52,772 nt of DNA from an uncultured Alphaproteobacteria bacterium (GTDB taxonomy: Bacteria; Pseudomonadota; Alphaproteobacteria; HIMB59; GCA-002718135): assembly GCA_902521315.1 (NCBI GenBank), contig CABYRH010000006.1, positions 55,001 through 107,772 of the forward strand, given 5' to 3'. Of this stretch, positions 42,334-51,392 are shown piece after piece. The notes beneath the pieces were generated by a model. The model saw only the letters and a list, made by a program, of their open reading frames with translations, was not told the origin of the DNA and ran no database searches. Each line of letters begins with the position of its first letter. Position 1 is the stretch's first letter. The position numbers were made by a program, and so were the translations under genes.

Positions 42334-43943
42334 TGATATTATTTTCAGAAGAACTGGGTTGGAAAAAAAAAATAACTCAAAATAAAATAATTTATTTTTC
42401 GGGATATTTTATTAATGACAGTGAAGATGAAATTTTAAAAAAAATAATTTATATTATTGATAATTATGGTCCTAAAAGTAACGAACTTATAAAATATGTT
42501 AATAATTTAAATGGTAATTTTGGAATTATATTTTCTTTTAAAAAGAATTTTATTGCTATAACTGATAGAATAAATTCAAAAAAAATTTATTATTTTCAAA
42601 AAAATAATCATTTTATAATTTCCAATAACCCAAATTTAATAATAAAAAATCAGATATTCAAAAAATATTATAGTTATAATTATGATGCTATTTTAGAAAT
42701 AGCTATGTCAGGATACGCTATAGATAATGAAACCATTATAAATAATTTATTTAAATTAAGACAATCAGAAATATTTTTTTTTGACAAAGAAATTTATAGA
42801 CTAAATTATTTCAAATTTAATAATCAACCTTTGTATAGAAGTAAAAGCTTAACTTTTTTAAGAAAAAAATTTAATGAAATTTTACTTAATAATATTGAAA
42901 ATATAGTATCGCGAAGCGATTCTAGAGAGATAGTATTATCTATAAGTGCTGGAAAAGATTCAAGATTGTTAAGTGCAGCTTTTAAAAAAATTGGATATAA
43001 AAATCTTAAACTTCTTTCATATGGTCATCCTAATGCATTCGAATCAAGGACTGGAAAAAAAATTGCAGAAAAATTGGATTATCAGTTTGTGCAAATACCA
43101 ATAACAATTAAATCACAAAAGGATTTTTTTCGCTCAACAGTATTCAATGAGTATAAAGAAAAAACAAATACTTTTAGTTCTATGACATTTCTACAGGATA
43201 TTTCTTCTTTTTATTATGCAAAAAAAAGTAATCTTATTCATAAAGACTCAATAATTGTTAATGGAAATGGAGGAGATTTTTTAAGTGGAGGACATTTAAT
43301 TAATGTAAACAACTATAAAAATACAATAAAAAGTTTTATTGATAAACATTATACATTATGGAAAGTTTTAAGAAATGATAAAAATGATAAAAAAATTTTA
43401 AATAAACTATCATTGCAGCTTAATTATTATCAAAATTATAAAGAAATTAACAAAAATGAATATTCATATATTTTAGAGTTTTTAAATAGACAATGCAACT
43501 ATGTAATAAATATGCAACATTCTTACGACTTTTTAAAACTAGATTGGAGGGTCCCTCTTTGGGATAATAACATAATAGATTTTTGGCTTTCAGTTGATCA
43601 AACATTAAAAATAAATCAAAATTTATATAATCAAATTATTTTTTCAAATAATTGGTCTAATTTATTTTCAACTATTGATATTAATAATCCAAAAAGTGAA
43701 ATCTTTCCTAGGTGGTTAATTCCATTAAGAAATTTATCTAAACTATTTTTTATATTTTTAGGTAAAGATAAATGGAGGCAATATCACCAAAATGTATTTT
43801 GGTATTTTTTAGATGATGCTAAAAATATGGCATTAAATCCATACCTAAAAGTTTTATTTGATTTAAGAGGTCAAAGAAATGATTTTTCATGGATTGCAGA
43901 GGATTATTTACAGTCATTAGGGATTAAAAATTTTATAAAATGA
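42333..43943 (+). CDS. Asparagine synthase-like protein lacking the glutaminase nucleophile
   Basis: A 536-residue AsnB-like protein. The C-terminal synthetase domain has a PP-loop SAGKDS at 205-210, where asparagine synthetases read SGGLDS, and later NGNGGDFLSGG near 312 and LDWRVPLWDNNIIDFW near 404, all with AsnB counterparts. The N-terminal glutaminase domain is recognisable by LNGNFGII at 59-66 and AITDR, but the second residue is isoleucine, not the catalytic cysteine, so glutamine hydrolysis is not expected. It probably makes an amide using ammonia or an amine from elsewhere, on the glycan or a carrier. One-base overlap with the ABC gene, four-base overlap with the next. Confidence 0.8.
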   Translation: MILFSEELGWKKKITQNKIIYFSGYFINDSEDEILKKIIYIIDNYGPKSNELIKYVNNLNGNFGIIFSFKKNFIAITDRINSKKIYYFQKNNHFIISNNPNLIIKNQIFKKYYSYNYDAILEIAMSGYAIDNETIINNLFKLRQSEIFFFDKEIYRLNYFKFNNQPLYRSKSLTFLRKKFNEILLNNIENIVSRSDSREIVLSISAGKDSRLLSAAFKKIGYKNLKLLSYGHPNAFESRTGKKIAEKLDYQFVQIPITIKSQKDFFRSTVFNEYKEKTNTFSSMTFLQDISSFYYAKKSNLIHKDSIIVNGNGGDFLSGGHLINVNNYKNTIKSFIDKHYTLWKVLRNDKNDKKILNKLSLQLNYYQNYKEINKNEYSYILEFLNRQCNYVINMQHSYDFLKLDWRVPLWDNNIIDFWLSVDQTLKINQNLYNQIIFSNNWSNLFSTIDINNPKSEIFPRWLIPLRNLSKLFFIFLGKDKWRQYHQNVFWYFLDDAKNMALNPYLKVLFDLRGQRNDFSWIAEDYLQSLGIKNFIK

Positions 43944-44923
43944 TTAATTTTAAAATTATATCAATAAATAATATTAATCAATTAAAGTATTTACAAAATT
44001 TTGAAAAAATAAATTATAGAAATAAATTTATATTAAGTGCAGAATTAAGTTATAATCTTAAAATTAAAATATTATGTCATATTAAAAATAATGAAATTTG
44101 TAGTTGCTTGACTTATTTCATCAAAAATAAAAAAATTTTAAATTTTAAAAATACTTTTTTTTACAAAGATGATACTTTTAAAGAAAAATTATTGATATTT
44201 TTATTAAAGAAATACAAGAATCATTCGATGGTGATATTTGATAAACACAAATTGAATCAAAATATTGAAGAGAAAGTTGTAAATATAAAATTAAAGATAA
44301 TTGATAATTATAATGAGCAATGGGACTCTATACCTAGCAAGACTAAAAATATGATTAGGAGAGGATACAAACATAAAGTTAAAATTATTCAAGATAGTAA
44401 ATACTTAGAAGATTTTTATAATATTTATTATTCAAATATGCTTAAAAAAAAAATAATGCCCCACACATATGACTTTTTTAAAAATTTATTTGAGCAATAT
44501 AATAATAAAATATTTTTATTTGTTAGTTTAGATAAAAATCAAGTAACAGGAGGGGTAATTCTAGTTTTAGAAAATAATTACGCCCATTATCCTTTTCATA
44601 GTAGCTTAACAAATTATAATAAATATTCCATAAACGATTTATTAATATGGGAAATAATTAAATTTTTACAAAATAGAAATATAAATTATTTTGATCTTGG
44701 TGAGGCTACAATAAATTCAGGAGTTTATAAATTTAAAAAAAATTTTGCAAAAAACAATATGATTCAATATATTTATAAAAATCAATTAACAAATAGACGA
44801 AACTTTATATATAAACTTATAGATTATATTTTTTCAAAAAAAATATTTTTTTTATTATATAAATTTAAATTTCCAATTAAACTTTTACTTAAAAATTATA
44901 AAACAAATAGTTTAGGTATATAG
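43940..44923 (+). CDS. FemAB-like/GNAT-fold acyl- or aminoacyltransferase
   Basis: A 327-residue protein of the FemAB/GNAT_6-like group. It carries PSKTKNMIRRGYKHKVKI at about 133-150, which corresponds to the basic LPxxxRxxIRKAxK block of this group, VTGGVILVLENNYAHYP near 210 and YFDLGEATINSGVYKFKKNF near 256, typical of FemAB-type enzymes. These transfer amino acids from aminoacyl-tRNA or acyl groups to amines. Its neighbours, an amidotransferase-like enzyme upstream and an aminotransferase downstream, suggest aminoacyl or acyl decoration of an amino sugar. The next gene starts at GTG overlapping its stop. Confidence 0.75.
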   Translation: MINFKIISINNINQLKYLQNFEKINYRNKFILSAELSYNLKIKILCHIKNNEICSCLTYFIKNKKILNFKNTFFYKDDTFKEKLLIFLLKKYKNHSMVIFDKHKLNQNIEEKVVNIKLKIIDNYNEQWDSIPSKTKNMIRRGYKHKVKIIQDSKYLEDFYNIYYSNMLKKKIMPHTYDFFKNLFEQYNNKIFLFVSLDKNQVTGGVILVLENNYAHYPFHSSLTNYNKYSINDLLIWEIIKFLQNRNINYFDLGEATINSGVYKFKKNFAKNNMIQYIYKNQLTNRRNFIYKLIDYIFSKKIFFLLYKFKFPIKLLLKNYKTNSLGI

Positions 44924-45999
44924 TGAAAATTTCAAAGTATAGACCAGAATTTGTTTTATTTGATAATATAAATATAGATTTTAATAAAAAAAATCATAAG
45001 AATTATAACTACTTTTCTTCTGGTAAATCGTGTATCGATTATTTATGTAAATTTTATAAATTGCAAAATAAGAAAATAGTAATTCCATCCTATATTTGTA
45101 CAGATGTTATTGAAGTTCTGAGATATAATAAATGTAAAATCATTTTTGCTGACGTAGATATTAAAGATCTTAATATTTCGACTAAATCTTTAAAAAATAT
45201 ATTAAACACGAATCATGATATTTTTGCAGTTTTAGTTGCTTCATTATACGGAAATCCATGTGATATAATAAATATTAGTGATATTTGCAAAAAAAGAAAT
45301 TTGTTATTAATAAATGATTGTTGTCAATCTTTTGGAGCTAAAATTAATGATATATATATTACAAATTTTGGAAATGCTTCTTTTTTTTCTTTTTCTCCAG
45401 GTAAAAATTTATCAGGATTTGCTGGCGGATATTTGTTTTCAAATGATATAAATTTTAAGTTAATACATAAATTTAATAATAATAGTTATTTTATCCTTAC
45501 TTTTATAATTTTTATTTTAAATAGGATCTTAATTGATAAGCTATACACATTCAAAATTGGATTTATATTTTCATTTATTAAAAAAAAATTTTTCAACAAT
45601 GAAATAGATTATTTATCTAATCTCAACTTACCTAATTGGGTAAAAAACTATAACTTAAAACTTATTAATAGGCAAGAAACTGGAAAGTTTAATTATAAAA
45701 ATGATTATATATTGAGTTTTCCTTCTAACAAATATTTTAAAATAATAAAATCTATAAGAGGAGAGAATGTATCATTTCGCTTAATTTTATTTTTTTATAA
45801 GATTGAGCATAAAAAAAACTTTACTGATTACCTTCAATCAAAATCTATTTACTATTCAACTGGATATAAGTCATTTTCTAATCAAAAAATTGATGGTATC
45901 AGAATTGATAATTTAATATTAAATATTCCAATAGATAAGAATATTAAATTAAGAAATTATTTATCTAAATGTATATTAGAATGGTTAGATGTTAATTAA
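44923..45999 (+). CDS. DegT/DnrJ/EryC1-type PLP aminotransferase
   Basis: A 358-residue DegT-like aminotransferase. SSGKSCIDYL at 32-41 stands for the sugar-binding SGTSAL, IPSYICTDVIE from 54, VASLYGNPCDI from 105, NDCCQSFGA with cofactor aspartate D132, and PLP lysine K161 in FSPGKNLSGFAGG. Lysine and aspartate are present, so an active enzyme is likely. The substrate is a keto nucleotide sugar by family. Translation starts at GTG overlapping the preceding stop (TAGTG). It belongs to the amide/aminoacyl/deacetylase group of genes. Confidence 0.8.
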   Translation: MKISKYRPEFVLFDNINIDFNKKNHKNYNYFSSGKSCIDYLCKFYKLQNKKIVIPSYICTDVIEVLRYNKCKIIFADVDIKDLNISTKSLKNILNTNHDIFAVLVASLYGNPCDIINISDICKKRNLLLINDCCQSFGAKINDIYITNFGNASFFSFSPGKNLSGFAGGYLFSNDINFKLIHKFNNNSYFILTFIIFILNRILIDKLYTFKIGFIFSFIKKKFFNNEIDYLSNLNLPNWVKNYNLKLINRQETGKFNYKNDYILSFPSNKYFKIIKSIRGENVSFRLILFFYKIEHKKNFTDYLQSKSIYYSTGYKSFSNQKIDGIRIDNLILNIPIDKNIKLRNYLSKCILEWLDVN

Positions 46000-47533
46000 T
46001 TTAAATATTAGAAATAATCCTTATTGGTATTCAATTTTATTATCAGAAGGATTTTTTATCAACAAATCAAATAAATACGATATATTGATTACCGACTTTT
46101 CTAACAAAATCCCTAAGTTATATAATGAAAAAAGTGTTATTGTTGCAGACTATAAAAATATTCATCTTTTGTCAAGAGATTGCAAATTTATAAAATCAAT
46201 AGAATATGATTTAAATAAAAGTAACTTTTCTTATACTATTGACAAAATTGATAAAGTTAGAATTGATATTTATCAAAGAGATAAAGTTTTTTTTATTATA
46301 TATAATTTTGATATTAAAATTTTAAGTTTTAATAAACAAGTAAAGAAAAAAATTATATTAAACTATTCTGATGATGACTTTTGCTTTGAAACTTTAAACA
46401 AAGTTGATAAAAATAATGTAAGGAAAATATTAAAATCTATTTTAAAAGTTTCAGCTAAATTATTAAATAAAAAATTATTTTACATATGGAAATATCCAGC
46501 TAAATTTTCTAATGTTTTTAACTTTAGAATTGATGTTGATCCTGAAAGAAATCGTTCTGAAGATGAAGCTATGTATAATATTAAACAAACTCTTTCTAGC
46601 TTCGAAGGTTATGCAGATTTTACTACTTATGCAATAAACTTTTATAGAAGACATCCCGACTATGAACAATTTTTAAATCTATTTAATAATAAATATGATT
46701 TAGTTAGTCATAATTATTTGCATATTAATTTACCTACGTATAACCACTCCTACAGAAATGTATTAAAAAGTTTTAATTTATTAAAAAAAAATAATTTTAT
46801 AACAAATATATTTGTTTCACCTGAATATTTTTATTATGATAATTTATGCAACATTGTAAAAAAATTAAATATTAAATACACTTCATCTTTAGGTTACGAT
46901 TTTAAATCATTTCCTTATAGAACTGTTCATAATAATTTATTAAACTCTTCTATTGAAATACCTTATCAGCCACTTGTATATAATAAATTTAGGCAAGGAA
47001 AAAAAAATAATATTACATATTATTATGAAAAACTAATTAAAAGAATTAAAAATGATGAATCGCAAACATTTTTACTTTATGATCATCCAAATATTTTATC
47101 AAAACATCCGTATATAATTGAAAATATCTTAAACTTAATTGATGATTTGAATCTATGGAAAACTACTTTAACAAATTTTTCTAACTGGTTATCTTTCAGG
47201 GAATCAATTATCAAATCCATCAAAATAAATTTGAATGACAATCTTCTAAAAAGTGATTATTTAAATACTTCTAATTATAATGTAAGTCTTGCTATTGAAG
47301 ATTGTAAAGAGAATATATTATTTCTGAAATCACTTGGTAATGAAGTTAATTTATGCAATGACACATATGAAATAACAAATCAAAATTATGTAAATGATCT
47401 GGATTTTAATAGTATAGGGGATACTATTAGTTATAGAAAAGAAAAAAATATAAATTTCTTAAATAATTATAAACATTTTAAAAAAATCTTAATGGGATAT
47501 TATCTATATTATAAATTAAAGACAAATATATGA
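45989..47533 (+). CDS. Polysaccharide deacetylase-like (NodB-fold) protein with N-terminal extension
   Basis: A 514-residue protein whose middle (about 175-395) looks like a NodB-type carbohydrate esterase domain: FRIDVDPER with D182/D184, SHNYLHIN with H241 and H245 as metal ligands, FVSPEYFYYD near 270, and a late LLYDHPNIL. No signal peptide or lipobox is visible, so it seems cytoplasmic, unlike most such deacetylases. The first 170 residues and the last 120 are lysine/asparagine-rich with no recognised domain. It could remove an N-acetyl group from a nucleotide or lipid-linked sugar. Overlaps neighbours by 11 and 4 bases. Confidence 0.7.
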   Translation: MLINLNIRNNPYWYSILLSEGFFINKSNKYDILITDFSNKIPKLYNEKSVIVADYKNIHLLSRDCKFIKSIEYDLNKSNFSYTIDKIDKVRIDIYQRDKVFFIIYNFDIKILSFNKQVKKKIILNYSDDDFCFETLNKVDKNNVRKILKSILKVSAKLLNKKLFYIWKYPAKFSNVFNFRIDVDPERNRSEDEAMYNIKQTLSSFEGYADFTTYAINFYRRHPDYEQFLNLFNNKYDLVSHNYLHINLPTYNHSYRNVLKSFNLLKKNNFITNIFVSPEYFYYDNLCNIVKKLNIKYTSSLGYDFKSFPYRTVHNNLLNSSIEIPYQPLVYNKFRQGKKNNITYYYEKLIKRIKNDESQTFLLYDHPNILSKHPYIIENILNLIDDLNLWKTTLTNFSNWLSFRESIIKSIKINLNDNLLKSDYLNTSNYNVSLAIEDCKENILFLKSLGNEVNLCNDTYEITNQNYVNDLDFNSIGDTISYRKEKNINFLNNYKHFKKILMGYYLYYKLKTNI

Positions 47534-48552
47534 AAAAAATTAATTTAGGGATTATTGGTTGTGGTAGAATCTCAAAAAAACATTTTGAAGCCCTTGATAA
47601 TCTTAAAGATAATTTCAAACTCATTGCTGTATGTGACAATAAAATTGAAAAACTATCTCATATAAAAGAAAATATAGAAAAATATGACAATTTAGATTTA
47701 ATGTTAGATAGACAGGACTTTGATTTGGTATCAATATGCACACCCAGTTTTTTACATGCAGAACAAACAATTAAAGCCATAAAGAAGAATAAGCACGTAA
47801 TTACTGAGAAACCAATGGCATTAAATTACTACGATGCAAAAAGAATGTTAGAAAACGCAAAGATGTATAATAAAAAACTATTTGTGGTTAAACAAAATCG
47901 CTTAAATCCAACAATTTTAAAACTAAAAAAAGCAATAGATAGCAATAAATTTGGTAAAATTTACTTTGTTCAATTTAATGTTTTTTGGACTCGCCCCCAA
48001 AGTTATTATGATATGGATGAATGGAGAGGAAAAATAAATGAGGATGGCGGAATCTTTATGAATCAGGCTAGTCATTATGTTGATTTAGTTGAGTGGTTAT
48101 TTGGAAAAGTTGAAAAAGTATTTTCTTATATGGATAATCTTGAGAGAAATATCGAAACTGAGGATGTTGGAACAGCTATATTAAAATTTAAATCAGGGGC
48201 TATAGGCAACCTAAATGCAAATGTTTTAACTTTTCCTAAAAATTATGAGGGTTCTGTCACAATTATTGGAGAGTATGGCACTGTTAAAGTTGGGGGTATT
48301 GCTTTAAACGAAATTAAGGAATGGAATTTTGGAGATGTAGCCCATAATAACAATATTTTTTCCGAGAATTACAATACAACTGATGTTTATGGTAATGGAC
48401 ATTATTCTTTTTATAATAAAGTTTATGATTCTTTGATTTCAAATAAAAATTTTGTATCAGATGGTGAAGAAGGTATTAAATCAATTAAATTATTAGAAGC
48501 TATGTATTTATCTCAAAAAGAAAAAAAAGAAATTTATTTAGATGAAATATAA
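47530..48552 (+). CDS. wbpB: UDP-N-acetyl-2-amino-2-deoxy-D-glucuronate dehydrogenase WbpB/WlbA (Gfo/Idh/MocA)
   Basis: A 340-residue Gfo/Idh/MocA oxidoreductase that oxidises UDP-GlcNAcA at C3. GIIGCGRISKKH at 7-18 binds NAD, EKPMA at 93-97 carries the conserved lysine (K94), and VKQNRLNP, WTRPQSYYDMDEWRG and MNQASHYVDL are the wording of WbpB/WlbA. The WbpE and WbpI genes lie downstream with only the formyltransferase gene between, which confirms the pathway. WbpA (UDP-GlcNAc 6-dehydrogenase), which should supply the substrate, is not in the window. Confidence 0.9.
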   Translation: MKKINLGIIGCGRISKKHFEALDNLKDNFKLIAVCDNKIEKLSHIKENIEKYDNLDLMLDRQDFDLVSICTPSFLHAEQTIKAIKKNKHVITEKPMALNYYDAKRMLENAKMYNKKLFVVKQNRLNPTILKLKKAIDSNKFGKIYFVQFNVFWTRPQSYYDMDEWRGKINEDGGIFMNQASHYVDLVEWLFGKVEKVFSYMDNLERNIETEDVGTAILKFKSGAIGNLNANVLTFPKNYEGSVTIIGEYGTVKVGGIALNEIKEWNFGDVAHNNNIFSENYNTTDVYGNGHYSFYNKVYDSLISNKNFVSDGEEGIKSIKLLEAMYLSQKEKKEIYLDEI

Positions 48553-49246
48553 AATTCTTGTTTTTGCATATGATTTTCCCCACGTTAAATCTCATGATAT
48601 GTTAAAAATATTTAATGAATATAAACTAGATCCAGTTGTAATTTGTAGTCCATTCATTAAAATAAAAAAAAAAATAAATTCCAGCATTGAATTTCCTTTA
48701 ATTGATAGTCAAAAAGATTTGTGCAAAAAATTTAAATTCAAATATTATAAAAAAAAACATACAGATTTTAATTTTATAAAAAGAATAGTAATTGAGAATA
48801 ATATAAATATTGGTATTATAATTGGAGCTAGAATAATAAAAGAAGACATTATTAATTTGTTTAATTTTGGTATTATTAATTATCATCCAGGAAAATTACC
48901 CGATCTTAGAGGTCTCGATACATTTTATTGGATGATAAAAAAAAAATTACGTCCAGCTATTACTGTTCATTTAATTGATAAAAATATAGATTTAGGACAA
49001 AAAATATTTATAAGAAAAATTAGTGTTTATAAATCTGATACTATAAAAAAGATTAAAAAAAGATTATATAACAATCAATTAGAGTGCCATAGAAATATAT
49101 GTTCTATATTAAAGAATCATACAAAAATAAAATATAATAAAATTAAATATTTAGCAAAAAATGAAAATCTTAACGATAAAGAAAAGGAACAAATTATTAG
49201 TGATTTTAAAATTTGGAAATCTTTAATTCTTAAAAATGAAATATAA
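48542..49246 (+). CDS. Formyltransferase, probable sugar N-formyltransferase of the diamino-uronate pathway
   Basis: A 234-residue formyltransferase-family enzyme with an intact triad: N113 and H115 in INYHPGKLPDLRG and D150 in NIDLGQKI. It holds the place between WbpB and WbpE where, in the ManNAc3NAcA pathway, the acetyltransferase WbpD gene is often found; no WbpD-like left-handed-helix protein is in the window. It would transfer formyl from 10-formyltetrahydrofolate to the 3-amino group. An A11 run at 48664-48674, the longest I noticed, sits within the frame. Short overlaps with both neighbours. Confidence 0.82.
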   Translation: MKYKILVFAYDFPHVKSHDMLKIFNEYKLDPVVICSPFIKIKKKINSSIEFPLIDSQKDLCKKFKFKYYKKKHTDFNFIKRIVIENNINIGIIIGARIIKEDIINLFNFGIINYHPGKLPDLRGLDTFYWMIKKKLRPAITVHLIDKNIDLGQKIFIRKISVYKSDTIKKIKKRLYNNQLECHRNICSILKNHTKIKYNKIKYLAKNENLNDKEKEQIISDFKIWKSLILKNEI

Positions 49247-50324
49247 TTATTTATCTATTCAACAAAAAATTATTTCTAAAAATATTAATAGATCAATTAA
49301 AAAGATATTAAAAAAAAATAACTATATATTGGGTTCAGAAATTAATATTTTAGAAAATAAGTTAGCTAAGTTTGTTAATTCTAAACACTGTATTGCAACA
49401 TCTTCTGGAACAGACTCTTTACTTGTTGCTTTAATGGCTCTAAATATTAAAAGCGGTGATGAGGTAATTACCACACCATTTTCATGGATTTCTGCTGTAG
49501 AAGTAATATTATTGATAGGTGCAATTCCGGTATTTTGTGACATTGATGAGCGTACTTTTAATTTAGATCCAACCTTAATTGAAAAGAAAATAACAAAAAA
49601 AACAAAAGCAATTATTGCGACAAGTTTATTTGGTCAAACTTGTCCATTACAAAAGATTAACAAAATTTGCAAAAAAAATAAAATATATTTTATTGAAGAT
49701 GCCGCACAAAGTTTTGGCTCTAAAGAAGGAAAAATAAATTCATGTAGTTATGCTGACATTTCTTGTACAAGTTTTTTTCCTATAAAACCTTTAGGATGCT
49801 ATGGCGATGGAGGTGCCTGCTTCACAAATAGAAAAAGTTTATCTATGAAATTAAAGAAAATTGTAAATCATGGTCAAGTAAGAAAAAACGAACATTTAAT
49901 ATTAGGTTCTAATTTTCGATTAGATACATTACAAGCTGCAATTTTAATAGAAAAACTAAAAATTTTTAAAAAAGAATTATATTTAAGAAATATTGTTGCT
50001 AAAAATTATGAACAATTAATTAAAAAGTACTGTCCTGATGTTATTACTCCTTTCATTGAAAAAAATAATTTTTCTACATTTGCTGCTTACACAATATTAT
50101 TAAATAAGAGAGATTCAATTTTTAAAAAATTAAAAAATAAAAACTTTCCTGTTTTTATTTTTTATAAAAAACCAATATATGCACAACCTATTATCAATGA
50201 TAAGAATATTAAATTATCAGTTACTGAGAAATTATGCAAAAAAGTATTAAGCTTACCCATTCATCCTTATATTAAATTTTCAGATCAAAAGAAAATAATT
50301 GTTGAAATATCAAAATCAATTTAA
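49236..50324 (+). CDS. wbpE: UDP-2-acetamido-2-deoxy-3-oxo-D-glucuronate aminotransferase WbpE
   Basis: DegT-family aminotransferase, 362 residues, that aminates the 3-keto sugar made by WbpB. SSGTDSLLVALMAL from 56, TTPFSWISAVEV from 79, EDAAQSFGS with D155, and the PLP lysine K184 in SFFPIKPLGCYGDGGA, a string typical of WbpE. NSSC-like and FRLDTLQAAIL follow. It lies between the formyltransferase and WbpI-like genes, in keeping with the uronate pathway. Start overlaps the formyltransferase stop by 11 bases and the next gene begins directly after its stop. Confidence 0.9.
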   Translation: MKYNYLSIQQKIISKNINRSIKKILKKNNYILGSEINILENKLAKFVNSKHCIATSSGTDSLLVALMALNIKSGDEVITTPFSWISAVEVILLIGAIPVFCDIDERTFNLDPTLIEKKITKKTKAIIATSLFGQTCPLQKINKICKKNKIYFIEDAAQSFGSKEGKINSCSYADISCTSFFPIKPLGCYGDGGACFTNRKSLSMKLKKIVNHGQVRKNEHLILGSNFRLDTLQAAILIEKLKIFKKELYLRNIVAKNYEQLIKKYCPDVITPFIEKNNFSTFAAYTILLNKRDSIFKKLKNKNFPVFIFYKKPIYAQPIINDKNIKLSVTEKLCKKVLSLPIHPYIKFSDQKKIIVEISKSI

Positions 50325-51392
50325 ATGTTTATAGTAAATATAATAGGAGCTAGGCCACAGTTTATAAAATTTTCATCTATCAATTATCAATTAAAAAAAA
50401 ATTTTAAGCATATAAGAAATAAACTCATCCATACTGGTCAACACTATGATTATGATATGAATAATATTTTTTTTAAACAATTAGAATTAAATAATCCAGA
50501 TTATAATCTAGGGATTGGTGGAGGATCACATGGTCAAAATACAGGAAGAATGATCGAAAAAATTGAGAAAATCTTAAAGAAGATTAAACCTGATTATGTG
50601 ATTGTTTATGGTGATACAGACACTACTTTAGCTGGCGCTATTTCAACTTCAAAATTAAATATAAATTTAGTTCACATTGAAGCAGGATTAAGATCTTATA
50701 ATTATGATATGCCTGAGGAAATAAATAGAAGGTTAACGGATCATTGCGCTGACCTTTTATTTACATCTAGTCAACAATCTGTAAACAATTTAATAAATGA
50801 GGGTATACCTAAAAAAAAGATCTTTAATTCTGGAGATGTCATGTATGATGTCTTCAAATTAGCTATTAAAAAAAAATTAATAAATAAAAATATTTTAAAT
50901 AATTATAATCTTGAAGAAAAAAATTATATATATTTAACAATACATAGGAAATCAAATATTGAACTTGTAGATAATTTAGAAATAATATTTAAAACATTAT
51001 CAAAGGTGAAAAGGAAGATTATATTTCCAATTCATCCAAATACAAATAATATTTTAAGGAAAAATAAAATTAAAACTCCAAATAATATTGTTAAGATTAA
51101 CCCATTAGGTTACTTTGAAAATATATCTTTGCAAAAATTTTCAAATTTAATTATTACCGATAGTGGAGGTATTCAAAAAGAGGCATATTTTAATAAAATT
51201 AATTGTGTAACTTTAAGGGATGATACTGAATGGAAAGAAATTGTAAGTCTAGGAGTAAATAAACTTGTTGGTGCAAATCAAAATAAAATTTTAAAAGCAA
51301 TTCATACTAAAAGTAATATTGATTTTCCCAAACAAGAGATTTATGGAGATGGAAATGCTGCAAAAAAAATTTTGAAAAAGTTAATCAGTTGA
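50325..51392 (+). CDS. wbpI: UDP-N-acetylglucosamine 2-epimerase family protein, WbpI-like
   Basis: Non-hydrolysing UDP-sugar 2-epimerase of 355 residues: GARPQFIK at 8-15, HTGQHYDYDM at 36-45, YGDTDTTLAGA at 95-105, HIEAGLRS at 117-124 and DMPEEINRRLTDH at 128-140; late TDSGGIQKEA binds the nucleotide. The MPEEINRxLTDH form and the WbpB/WbpE neighbourhood favour WbpI (UDP-GlcNAc3NAcA to UDP-ManNAc3NAcA) over plain WecB. Here the substrate is probably the 3-formamido version. It ends in a four-base overlap with the GT4 gene. Confidence 0.87.
   Translation: MFIVNIIGARPQFIKFSSINYQLKKNFKHIRNKLIHTGQHYDYDMNNIFFKQLELNNPDYNLGIGGGSHGQNTGRMIEKIEKILKKIKPDYVIVYGDTDTTLAGAISTSKLNINLVHIEAGLRSYNYDMPEEINRRLTDHCADLLFTSSQQSVNNLINEGIPKKKIFNSGDVMYDVFKLAIKKKLINKNILNNYNLEEKNYIYLTIHRKSNIELVDNLEIIFKTLSKVKRKIIFPIHPNTNNILRKNKIKTPNNIVKINPLGYFENISLQKFSNLIITDSGGIQKEAYFNKINCVTLRDDTEWKEIVSLGVNKLVGANQNKILKAIHTKSNIDFPKQEIYGDGNAAKKILKKLIS

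Noticed and set aside
48664..48674. A10-A11 and T10 runs (for example 17717-17726, 25295-25304, 32046-32055, 36188-36197, 38934-38943, 39305-39314, 48664-48674) as phase-variation switches
   Set aside because: With A near 40 percent of bases a handful of runs of ten is expected by chance in 53 kb, all are in frame, and they lie anywhere in the genes, not near starts. Population reads with length variants would reopen the case.
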